From Clostridia bacterium (GTDB lineage: Bacteria > Bacillota_A > Clostridia > Oscillospirales > CAG-382), in contig JAFWWX010000107.1 in the NCBI GenBank assembly GCA_017517985.1, forward strand, positions 1 to 10,854: DNA of 10,854 nucleotides. The letters run 5' to 3'. A program made the translations under genes and the position numbers. The notes beneath the pieces were generated by a model that saw nothing but the letters and a program-made list of their open reading frames with translations, was not told where the DNA came from and made no database searches. The first letter of the stretch is position 1. The number at the start of each line of letters is the position of its first letter. This document shows, piece by piece, positions 1 to 5,726 of this stretch.

Positions 1-552
1 GTAGCTATCGAAGTAAACGGCGAAGCTATTGAACTTACCGAAGGTGTAAACGAATATACAGTACAGCTCGCAGGCGAAATGACAATCGAGTTCCTCGACG
101 AAATTGCTGAAGAACCCGAACCCGAGCCTACAACATATCCTGTAACATTCAAGGCAAGTGCAGAAGACGGCGCATCTGAGGATTACGAGGAAACATTCTA
201 CGGCGCACTTAATACAGCAGTAACAGCTCCCAAAGCTCCCGAAGCTGCTGAAGGCTATAAGTTTGTTGGCTGGGCGGTTGAAGGAACAGATGAAATCGTT
301 ATTAATTTCGGTGTATATGCAGAAATTTCCGTAACATACATTGCTGTATATGAAGAAGCAGAAACATATATCCCCGGCGATATTACCGGAGATGGAAAAG
401 CTGACTTTATAGATGCATCTATGGCGCTCCAGGCGTATGCAGATGTAATTACTTTGACAGCAGAGCAGATTGCAGCTGCTGATGTTAACGGCGATGGCAA
501 GGTTGACTTTATGGATGCAACCGCTATTCTTCAGATGTGGCTTAACAGCTGA
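1..552 (+). CDS. Dockerin-bearing secreted protein, C-terminal 183 residues (5' end outside window)
   Basis: The frame is open from base 1 to the TGA at 550-552, so this is the tail of a larger gene; the internal ATG at 79 is not its start. Visible parts in order: an extracellular beta-type segment (residues 1-36), an acidic Pro-Glu linker (about 37-45), a repeat of about 75 residues of the InlB/Listeria-Bacteroides type (about 46-119; pattern GYKFVGW followed by VTYIAVYEE), and a type I dockerin (about 123-183). The dockerin has two calcium-binding F-hand loops, DITGDGKADFID at residue 127 and DVNGDGKVDFMD at 161, each followed by a helix. Dockerins anchor enzymes or adhesins to cohesin-bearing scaffoldins at the cell surface, so the protein is probably exported. 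The catalytic or binding module must lie upstream and cannot be named. The positions that usually decide cohesin choice are Phe-Ile and Phe-Met rather than Ser-Thr. A terminator follows about 90 bases downstream. Confidence 0.9.
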   Translation, partial: VAIEVNGEAIELTEGVNEYTVQLAGEMTIEFLDEIAEEPEPEPTTYPVTFKASAEDGASEDYEETFYGALNTAVTAPKAPEAAEGYKFVGWAVEGTDEIVINFGVYAEISVTYIAVYEEAETYIPGDITGDGKADFIDASMALQAYADVITLTAEQIAAADVNGDGKVDFMDATAILQMWLNS

Positions 553-643
553 CTTTGATCCAAAGATTTAAATGTAAATTGCTTTTTTAGCAAAATCCTT
601 GATATATTATAACGGGTAACAGTAAAAGCCTAAATAATATAAT

Positions 644-678
644 AATCCCCCGATTGTCAGATCGGGGGATTGATTTTT
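644..678 (+). terminator. Rho-independent terminator of the dockerin gene
   Basis: A perfect 11-bp stem (AATCCCCCGAT, 644-654, with ATCGGGGGATT, 661-671) has a 6-nt loop and is followed by a T5 run at 674-678. It lies about 92 bases after the dockerin stop codon. The complementary strand also has A/T around it, so some bidirectional activity is possible. Confidence 0.85.
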
Positions 679-721
679 GCTTGTTGTAAATGAATATAAT
701 AAAAAGGACCATATAGTGCAC

Positions 722-753
722 AAAAAGGAAGGAGCGAAACCGCAACCTTCCTT
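722..753 (-). terminator. Rho-independent terminator of rpmB
   Basis: Read on the minus strand, AAGGAAGG (753-746) pairs with CCTTCCTT (732-725), and an inner GCG/CGC pairing extends the stem. A T run follows (complement of 722-726). It starts about 40 bases after the rpmB stop, on the correct strand. Confidence 0.8.
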
Positions 754-791
754 GCTGTGCATGTTAAATTATTCCGAAGGGATTACAAGAA

Positions 792-980
792 TTAGGCTCT
801 TGCTACCTTTCCGGATCTGAGACAACGAGAGCAAACATAAACTGTCTTGTGTTCGCCGTTACCAACAACTGCCTTAACTCTTCTGATGTTGGGCTTCCAA
901 GCTCTGTTTGTCTTTCTGTTGGAGTGGGATACATTGTGTCCGAATGTAACACCCTTACCGCATACTTCGCACTTTGCCAT
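792..980 (-). CDS. rpmB: 50S ribosomal protein L28
   Basis: A 62-residue basic protein starting MAKCEVCGKGVTFGHNVSHS, the typical L28 N-terminus, followed by the conserved NRAWKPNIRRVKAVV stretch and a C-terminal CSRCLRSGKV. CxxC pairs at residues 4-7 and 53-56 make this the zinc-binding (C+) form of L28. The start at 978-980 is chosen over an in-frame ATG 17 codons upstream because it has a strong ribosome binding site, AGGGAGGTG (996-988, minus strand), 7 bases before it, and because L28 begins MAKC in relatives. The gene stands alone, with its own promoter (1104-1132), a leader of about 117 nt and a terminator. L28 is a component of the large ribosomal subunit. Confidence 0.97.
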   Translation of the reverse strand: MAKCEVCGKGVTFGHNVSHSNRKTNRAWKPNIRRVKAVVGNGEHKTVYVCSRCLRSGKVARA

Positions 981-1103
981 TTTGTTGCACCTCCCTGTAA
1001 AAGAGAAAATATTACCGTCTTCGCTGTGCATACGTCAACGGAACTTCCTTTTGATAGCTTCATATACGCATAAATATCCATATGCATACTGAACAACATT
1101 GCT

Positions 1104-1132
1104 ATTATAACACAACTCTTTTTATTTTGCAA
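1104..1132 (-). promoter_or_regulatory. Sigma-A promoter of rpmB
   Basis: On the minus strand: -35 TTGCAA (1132-1127), 17-bp spacer, -10 TATAAT (1109-1104) with an extended TG one base upstream. The predicted start is near 1097, which gives an untranslated leader of about 117 nt before rpmB, long for a 62-codon gene. Confidence 0.85.
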
Positions 1133-1263
1133 GTGTTTTTTCAAATTTTTTTATATTAAATAAAATTTTTAACAATTTACAGAAAAACGCAACTCGTTTA
1201 CTCCGTCTTTTGCACATTCTGTGGTAAAAATTACTGAGTATATCCGAAAATATGTCTTTGTAC
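1133..1263. other. AT-rich intergenic stretch between divergent promoters
   Basis: About 130 bases between the rpmB promoter and the promoter of the CPBP operon. It is strongly A/T-rich with short A and T tracts. I see no gene, no convincing hairpin with a T tail and no recognisable operator. A minus-strand reading frame across it has no ribosome binding site and no family resemblance. Confidence 0.5.
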
Positions 1264-1292
1264 TTGAAAAATTCGGTCGGGTATGTTATAAT
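1264..1292 (+). promoter_or_regulatory. Distal sigma-A promoter reading through the hairpin array toward the CPBP operon
   Basis: -35 TTGAAA (1264-1269), 17-bp spacer, -10 TATAAT (1287-1292) with extended TG at 1284-1285. Predicted transcription start near 1299, inside the first palindrome of the array, so the first palindrome (1292-1312) overlaps the -10 edge and start site and could act as an operator. The transcript would carry the whole hairpin array as its leader. Confidence 0.75.
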
Positions 1293-1487
1293 GAGTTTGC
1301 AATGCAAACTCAATGAATTGCCTTCGGCATGAATTTAAATCTATAATTTCATGAATTGAGCTTTACGGCTCATGAATTGCACTTCGTGCATTAAGCGTTT
1401 GCAGCGCAAACGGGCAATTCAATTCATTGAGCGAAGCGAAAAATTATGGCATAGCTAATTCATGACAACGAAGTTGTCAATTCATTA
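1292..1487. repeat. Array of short hairpins with ATGAATT / AATTCAT spacers
   Basis: At least five clear mini-palindromes with different stems: 1292-1312 (10-bp arms, single central base), 1319-1329 (TGCC TTC GGCA), 1357-1372 (TGAGC/GCTCA), 1378-1390 (TGCAC TTC GTGCA), 1396-1412 (CGTTTGC AGC GCAAACG) and 1463-1479 (TGACAAC GAA GTTGTCA), plus weaker ones at 1429-1438 and 1445-1453. Spacers are nearly constant: ATGAATT at 1313, 1329, 1351 and 1372, then its reverse complement AATTCAT at 1421, 1457 and 1479. Loops switch in parallel, TTC in the left half and GAA in the right half, so the right half is the same unit inverted. Stem sequences differ from unit to unit while loop and spacer persist. 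It is not a CRISPR array: units are too short and spacers constant. Function unknown. Confidence 0.8.
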
Positions 1488-1495
1488 AAAGTCAG

Positions 1496-1526
1496 TTGCA
1501 TCTAAATCATTTACTTATTCTATAAT
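1496..1526 (+). promoter_or_regulatory. Possible proximal promoter of the CPBP operon
   Basis: -35-like TTGCAT (1496-1501) and a perfect -10 TATAAT (1521-1526), but with a 19-bp spacer, longer than optimal. Transcription would start near 1533, just before the ribosome binding site at 1543-1550. It lies immediately downstream of the hairpin array, so this transcript would lack the array. Confidence 0.45.
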
Positions 1527-1557
1527 GTTTAACAAAATATATAAGGGAAGCATTTCA

Positions 1558-2226
1558 ATGTCAAAAAAGAAAATACAGATAATATCCACCGTAATAATTG
1601 CTTGTATAATAATGGGTTTTGTGGACGCAGTACTTCAACCTGGATATGCCGTAAAATCCGCAATTAAAATGGTGTTGTTCCTTGGACTCCCGATTTTATA
1701 TTCTTTGATAAATAAGGATAAAAGCTTGAAGAAAGTAATGATTCCTGACAAAAAAGGAATACGCCTTGCTATGCTTCTCGGTGCTTGCGTTTATATTGTT
1801 GTTCTCGGAGCATACCTAATCTTCAGAAATGTATTTGACTTTTCTGCACTTACAACCAGTCTTACAGCGACAACAGGAGTGAAAAAATCAAATTTTCTGT
1901 TTGTTGCCTTGTACATATCTCTTGTAAACTCTTTGCTGGAGGAATTTTTCTTCAGAGGATTTGCATTTATAACTTTGAAAAAGTACACAGCGCGCAGGTT
2001 CGCATACATATTCAGCAGTGCGCTGTTTGCACTGTATCATATAGCGATGATGATAGGTTGGTTCGGACTACCGGTGGTGGTTCTGTCAGTGGCAGGGTTG
2101 CTCGCAGGTGGAATAATATTCAATTGGATAGACGAAAAAAGCGGAACAATATATCTATCGTGGTTGATACATATGTTTGCAAATTTTGCGACTAACACAA
2201 TAGGATTTATGCTTTTTGCAGGATAA
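1558..2226 (+). CDS. CPBP-family intramembrane glutamic endopeptidase
   Basis: A 222-residue, strongly hydrophobic protein of the CPBP (CAAX protease/bacteriocin-processing, Abi) family, an integral membrane protease. The family's three motifs are present: EEFFFR at 128-133 (catalytic Glu pair and Arg), FALYH at 157-161, and HMFAN at 205-209. Several membrane helices are visible, including about 8-26, 36-51, 68-88, 113-126, 168-188 and 210-220. The start is placed at 1558 rather than an in-frame ATG at 1525 because AAGGGAAG (1543-1550) lies 7 bases upstream, while the 1525 ATG overlaps a -10 box. It is the first gene of a likely operon with a YcxB-like protein and hprK. Its substrate is unknown; family members process prenylated proteins, bacteriocin leaders or regulatory membrane proteins. 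Confidence 0.88.
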   Translation: MSKKKIQIISTVIIACIIMGFVDAVLQPGYAVKSAIKMVLFLGLPILYSLINKDKSLKKVMIPDKKGIRLAMLLGACVYIVVLGAYLIFRNVFDFSALTTSLTATTGVKKSNFLFVALYISLVNSLLEEFFFRGFAFITLKKYTARRFAYIFSSALFALYHIAMMIGWFGLPVVVLSVAGLLAGGIIFNWIDEKSGTIYLSWLIHMFANFATNTIGFMLFAG

Positions 2227-2262
2227 GAAGCTGCTGTATATTTATAAAACGGAGGATTATAT

Positions 2263-2808
2263 ATGAGATACAGTTTCGATGTGGAGATTTCAGAAAAGGA
2301 CTATTATGAATTCAATTTTTATCATCTGTTTAATTCGGAACGCGGAAAAAAATCTATACTCCGTTCAAGGCTTCTTGTGCCGGCAATTTTCTTAATCTAT
2401 CTTTTATATTATACCGCCAGGGGCGAAGATTTTTCGGCGCTTCTCTTCAGCAGTGTTATTTATCTTATTCTATCCCTGATTTGGTTTTTTACGGTGAAGC
2501 CTCTTGAAAAGCTTATATTAAAGCTTCGTATTACATCATTGCTGAAAAAAGAAAAGCGTCCGTATGCGTCAAGATGTACAATGGAATTTTATGATGAGCA
2601 TTTTGTTGAAGTTACGGAGGATTCGAAGTCTGAGAGCAAATACGATGCCCTTTACAAAGTAGCAATAAACGAAGGAAAGGCGATTTACCTTTACCGCAAT
2701 TCCATTGTGGCGAATCTTATCCCTTTCGGAGTGTTCAAAACGGAAGCCGAAAGAAGTGAATTTCTTGATTTTATAAACAAAAAAACAAACAAGGAAAAGG
2801 AGTTTTAG
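2263..2808 (+). CDS. YcxB-like membrane protein
   Basis: A 181-residue protein with a short N-terminal cytosolic segment, two membrane helices (about 36-51 and 58-77), and a C-terminal soluble domain (about 105-170) that fits the YcxB-like domain: a FYDEHFVEV strand, then a YDALYKVAI segment, and IYLYRNSIVANLIPFGVF before a final helix. Members of this family are common in Firmicutes but have no settled function. The start has GGAGG (2251-2255) 7 bases upstream. It lies 36 bases after the CPBP protease stop, and only 2 bases separate its stop from the hprK start, so the three genes are probably co-transcribed and the last two translationally coupled. The family assignment is by pattern recognition and moderate in confidence. 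Confidence 0.7.
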   Translation: MRYSFDVEISEKDYYEFNFYHLFNSERGKKSILRSRLLVPAIFLIYLLYYTARGEDFSALLFSSVIYLILSLIWFFTVKPLEKLILKLRITSLLKKEKRPYASRCTMEFYDEHFVEVTEDSKSESKYDALYKVAINEGKAIYLYRNSIVANLIPFGVFKTEAERSEFLDFINKKTNKEKEF

Positions 2809-2810
2809 CA

Positions 2811-3773
2811 ATGAGTTTTGATATGGAAAATTCAAAAGTGTATACCGTTGCACTGTCCAATATTATAAAGGAGTGTCAGCTGAAAGAAATCTACTTGCCT
2901 AAAGATGCTTCGGAAATTATGATAGAGCGAGCAGATATAAACAGACCCGGACTTCCGCTTGCAGGATTTTTCGATCATCATGAGCCGGGAAGAATACAGA
3001 TTATTGGTAAAGTTGAATATAGATATTTGCTAAACTTGACAGAGGAGGAAAGATACAACAGTATTGAAGCATTTCTTTCTCACGGTGCGGCAACCGTTGT
3101 GTTCAGCTCAAATCTTAATGTCTTTGAAGAATTTATAAAGCTTTGTGAAAAATATAAAGTGCCGCTTCTTGTTTCCTCTATGGGAACATCTGAATTTATG
3201 GCATCGCTCATATCCTTCCTGAATGTCCAGCTTGCTCCCCGAATTACACGCCACGGCGTTTTTGCCGAAGTATCCGGCGAGGGAATGCTGATTTTAGGTG
3301 ACAGCGGAGTAGGTAAGAGCGAAACAGCCATAGAGCTTGTAAAAAGAGGCCACAGACTTATTGCAGACGATGCTGTTGAAATTAAAAGAGTTTCATCAAA
3401 AACGCTTGTAGGTTCAGCCCCCGAGCTTATAAGACACTATATCGAGCTTCGTGGAATTGGTATTATTGATGTAAGAAGAATATTTGGTATGGGTGCAGTA
3501 AAGCTGACGGAAAAGATTGACCTTGTGGTAAATCTTGAGCCGTGGGAGCAGGGGAAATTCTACGAGAGGGTAGGAATGGAAACGGAGTATACGGAAATTA
3601 TGGGTATAAAAGTGCCGTCAATAACAATTCCCGTTCATCCCGGACGTAATATGGCAATCATTCTTGAAATTGCCGCGATGAATAATAAGCAGAAGAAGAT
3701 GGGCTACAATACCGCTGAAGAATTTAATAAAAGACTAATGGGACAGGTAAGCGAAATCGATAGTAACAGATAG
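2811..3773 (+). CDS. hprK: HPr kinase/phosphorylase
   Basis: A 320-residue protein of full family length. HprK phosphorylates and dephosphorylates Ser46 of HPr (or Crh) in the cytoplasm and so sets carbon catabolite control. The N-terminal domain (about 1-135) is followed by the kinase domain: RHGVFAEV with the conserved His148, Walker A GDSGVGKS at 163-170, the ADDAVE loop at 185-190 with the conserved Asp, the family signature LRGIGIIDVRRIFGMG at 213-228, and the HPr-contacting IPVHPGRN segment at 273-280. All key residues appear intact. GGAG at 2799-2802 lies 8 bases before the ATG. It follows the YcxB-like gene by 2 bases. glcK begins about 170 bases downstream with its own promoter, so sensing and glucose phosphorylation are adjacent here. 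No clear terminator follows the gene. Confidence 0.96.
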   Translation: MSFDMENSKVYTVALSNIIKECQLKEIYLPKDASEIMIERADINRPGLPLAGFFDHHEPGRIQIIGKVEYRYLLNLTEEERYNSIEAFLSHGAATVVFSSNLNVFEEFIKLCEKYKVPLLVSSMGTSEFMASLISFLNVQLAPRITRHGVFAEVSGEGMLILGDSGVGKSETAIELVKRGHRLIADDAVEIKRVSSKTLVGSAPELIRHYIELRGIGIIDVRRIFGMGAVKLTEKIDLVVNLEPWEQGKFYERVGMETEYTEIMGIKVPSITIPVHPGRNMAIILEIAAMNNKQKKMGYNTAEEFNKRLMGQVSEIDSNR

Positions 3774-3783
3774 GACTGCTGAA

Positions 3784-3836
3784 ATTTTAAAATGTTTGTG
3801 TGTTCCGTAGACTACAGTGGGGAAATTTTATAAAAT
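3784..3836. repeat. Pair of AT palindromes upstream of the glcK promoter
   Basis: ATTTTAAAAT (3784-3793) and ATTTTATAAAAT (3825-3836) are each perfect palindromes, both preceded by GAA, so they also form near-direct repeats. Their centres are 42 bases apart, close to four helical turns. A third small palindrome, GTAG A CTAC (3807-3815), lies between them. The second ends 3 bases before the -35 box of glcK and is flanked by GGG/CCC. They may be an operator pair, an UP-like element, or an imperfect terminator hairpin for hprK. Confidence 0.4.
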
Positions 3837-3839
3837 CCC

Positions 3840-3868
3840 TTGACAAGGGTGGAATAATAAATTATAAT
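3840..3868 (+). promoter_or_regulatory. Consensus sigma-A promoter of glcK
   Basis: -35 TTGACA (3840-3845), exactly 17-bp spacer, -10 TATAAT (3863-3868): all twelve consensus bases match. Predicted start near 3875, giving a leader of about 68 nt. I see no clear cre (CcpA) site around it. Confidence 0.9.
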
Positions 3869-3942
3869 TACAAGGGTATTTATTGAAATTAATATGTTGT
3901 CGGAAATTCACCAAGTTGATTTCAGACGGAACGGAGGATTTT

Positions 3943-4890
3943 ATGTATTATATCGGAGTTGACCTTGGCGGTACAAATATTGCGGTAGGAATTGTAAATG
4001 AAAAGGGTGAAATGCTCAGAAAAGGCAGTGTTCCCACAAATGCAAAGAGAGAGGCAGACGAAATTATAAAGGATATGGGTGAGCTTTGCAAAAACCTTAT
4101 GGCAGAACAGGGAATCACAGCAGATGACATTCAGTATGCCGGCATTGCAACTCCCGGTACTGCAGACCACGATACCGGTGTTGTTGTATATGCAAACAAT
4201 CTTCCCTTTGAAAATTATCCTCTTGCTGCAAAGCTTTCGGAGTTTTCCGGTATAAAAAAGGTTCTTATTGAGAACGATGCAAATGCCGCTGCTAAGGGCG
4301 AAGCTGAAATGGGTGCTGCAAAGGGTTGCAATAACTCTGTAATGATTACTCTCGGCACAGGTGTCGGCGGCGGAATTATTATAGATAAAAAAGTATATTC
4401 CGGCTTTAACTATGCAGGTGGTGAACTTGGTCACACAGTAATTGAGGTTGACGGTGCAAAATGTTCCTGCGGTAGAAACGGATGCTGGGAAGCATATTCC
4501 AGCGCAACAGGTCTTATTAATATGACCAAGGCAAAAATGCAGGAAATTAAAGATACAGTAATGTGGGAAATAGCTCCAACTCTTGATGAAGTTAACGGAA
4601 AAACTGCTTTTGATGCTATGAGAAAGAATGATAAGGCAGGTATTGAGGTCGTTGATAAATACATAAAGTATCTTGCAATAGGACTTGTAAATATGATTAA
4701 TATTTTCCAGCCTGAGGTTCTTGTTATCGGAGGAGGTATTTGTAAAGAGGGTGACAATCTTCTTGTTCCTCTTCAGAAGCAGATAGATGCTCAGGTGTAC
4801 GGAAACAGTAACAACAAGAGAACAGAAATAAGAATTGCGTCTCTTGGAAATGATGCTGGTATTATCGGTGCAGCTATGCTGGGACTTTGA
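3943..4890 (+). CDS. glcK: ROK-family glucokinase
   Basis: A 315-residue sugar kinase of the ROK family, expected to phosphorylate glucose to glucose 6-phosphate with ATP in the cytoplasm. Visible motifs: phosphate-1 loop IGVDLGGTNIAVG at 4-16, catalytic Asp112 in IENDANAA (109-116), phosphate-2 ITLGTGVGGG at 135-144, ELGHT with the zinc/substrate His164, and the zinc motif CSCGRNGCWE at 174-183 (three Cys), then VIGGGI at 261-266 in the adenosine region. The start at 3943 is chosen over an in-frame TTG at 3883 because GGAGG (3933-3937) lies 5 bases upstream and the family begins just before the DLGGT motif. It has its own consensus promoter and lies next to hprK. Other ROK kinases (ManNAc, fructose) look similar, but the motif set and context favour glucokinase. 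Confidence 0.88.
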   Translation: MYYIGVDLGGTNIAVGIVNEKGEMLRKGSVPTNAKREADEIIKDMGELCKNLMAEQGITADDIQYAGIATPGTADHDTGVVVYANNLPFENYPLAAKLSEFSGIKKVLIENDANAAAKGEAEMGAAKGCNNSVMITLGTGVGGGIIIDKKVYSGFNYAGGELGHTVIEVDGAKCSCGRNGCWEAYSSATGLINMTKAKMQEIKDTVMWEIAPTLDEVNGKTAFDAMRKNDKAGIEVVDKYIKYLAIGLVNMINIFQPEVLVIGGGICKEGDNLLVPLQKQIDAQVYGNSNNKRTEIRIASLGNDAGIIGAAMLGL

Positions 4891-4938
4891 TTAATCAGGA
4901 AGTTAAATTAAGTATTTAGTTATTGAGTAATAAATAAG

Positions 4939-4970
4939 CAAGCCGCGGAGAAGTGAGTCTTTGCGGCTTG
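4939..4970 (+). terminator. Hairpin after glcK, possible weak terminator
   Basis: CAAGCCGC (4939-4946) pairs with GCGGCTTG (4963-4970), and an inner AGA/TCT pairing shortens the loop. The tail is TCGGATTGTTTTGC, so the T tract is poor. No promoter is obvious between it and the next gene at 5015, so it may attenuate rather than stop transcription, or stabilise the glcK mRNA 3' end. Confidence 0.5.
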
Positions 4971-5014
4971 TCGGATTGTTTTGCAAAGAGCGTTGAAAGG
5001 AATGGTGAAATGAA

Positions 5015-5710
5015 ATGGCGGATAATAATGAGAATATCAGCTTTGGTATTTTTTCGGATGTTGTGCCGGTAAATTCCGATAATTCCCTTATGTTTAAAAA
5101 CCATAAGGGTCAGGAGATTGCACTTGTAATACCGGAAAAGCGACTTGCGCAGATTTCTGAAAGATACGGTTATCCTCTTACCGAATTTGAGTCAAGAGAT
5201 ATTGCTGAAAGTATATCTGAAACCGCAGACTTTTACGGTCTTTTTATCAACGAAGAAATGATAACAGAATCAATCCGTGCCTGCTCTATATTGCAATTTG
5301 ATACAGACCGATACAAGGGTGGAAACATTGATTACAGTATGATAGAGCAAATATCCGTGCTTAAAGCACTGATTCACGAGAAGATTGACGAATATGCTCC
5401 GGGAATTGACGGTGAAATAAAGAAATTTCTCGGTTTCAGAACAAGCGAGGACTTTGATGCCGACCTCAAGAAGATACTTGACGAAATAGTAATAGACCTT
5501 CTTATTTTCAGAGAGGGAAATTTCGACGACAATACGGTTATCGAAGCGGCATACCTTTTCTTTGCGTCACTTGACAGAAATTACGGCAACGAAATTGATG
5601 AGTTTTTTGAATTTCGTGAGAAAAAGCCAAAGCCCGGTACAAGCCTTAAGGATACGGCAAATCTTCTTTTTGCCGTGTACGAAGATATGTGCGGTGGCGA
5701 GCTTGAGTAA
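5015..5710 (+). CDS. Hypothetical acidic protein, first gene of an unknown pair
   Basis: A 231-residue protein I do not recognise with certainty. It has no signal peptide or membrane helix and is rich in Asp and Glu. The N-terminal third looks mixed alpha/beta (FSDVVPVN, QEIALVIPEKRLAQI); from about 60 it is mostly helical, and it ends in acidic residues (CGGELE). Only two Cys (90 and 226) are present. The ribosome binding site is weak: GGTG at 5004-5007, with AAAGG further upstream. It lies 16 bases before the next gene and clearly forms a pair with it. Length and helical style recall the paired DUF6323/DUF6179-type hypothetical proteins of Clostridia, but this is a guess from memory and should not be taken as an assignment. 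No promoter of its own is evident, so read-through from glcK is possible. Confidence 0.75.
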   Translation: MADNNENISFGIFSDVVPVNSDNSLMFKNHKGQEIALVIPEKRLAQISERYGYPLTEFESRDIAESISETADFYGLFINEEMITESIRACSILQFDTDRYKGGNIDYSMIEQISVLKALIHEKIDEYAPGIDGEIKKFLGFRTSEDFDADLKKILDEIVIDLLIFREGNFDDNTVIEAAYLFFASLDRNYGNEIDEFFEFREKKPKPGTSLKDTANLLFAVYEDMCGGELE

Positions 5711-5726
5711 ATTCGGAGGATAGTGC

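Noticed and set aside
553..600. Small hairpins (CTTTG ATC CAAAG at 553-565 and TTGC...GCAA near 579-593) as dockerin gene terminators
   Set aside because: Stems are only 4-5 bp and lack a following T run; the strong hairpin at 644-678 is the better terminator.
803..1144. Minus-strand frame overlapping rpmB and its leader, a possible upstream ORF
   Set aside because: It overlaps rpmB in another frame, begins upstream of the rpmB promoter, has no ribosome binding site and no family resemblance.
1122..1313. Minus-strand 63-codon frame in the AT-rich gap
   Set aside because: No Shine-Dalgarno sequence, low-complexity composition, and it runs through the promoter regions on both sides.
1292..1487. 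CRISPR array
   Set aside because: Units are only 11-21 bases, the spacers are constant rather than unique, and no cas genes are nearby.
3883..3942. 20-codon N-terminal extension of glcK from a TTG
   Set aside because: No ribosome binding site before it; the ATG at 3943 has GGAGG and matches the family's N-terminus.
3922..4434. 170-codon minus-strand frame within glcK
   Set aside because: Cys- and Ile-rich shadow of a conserved gene with no start signal.
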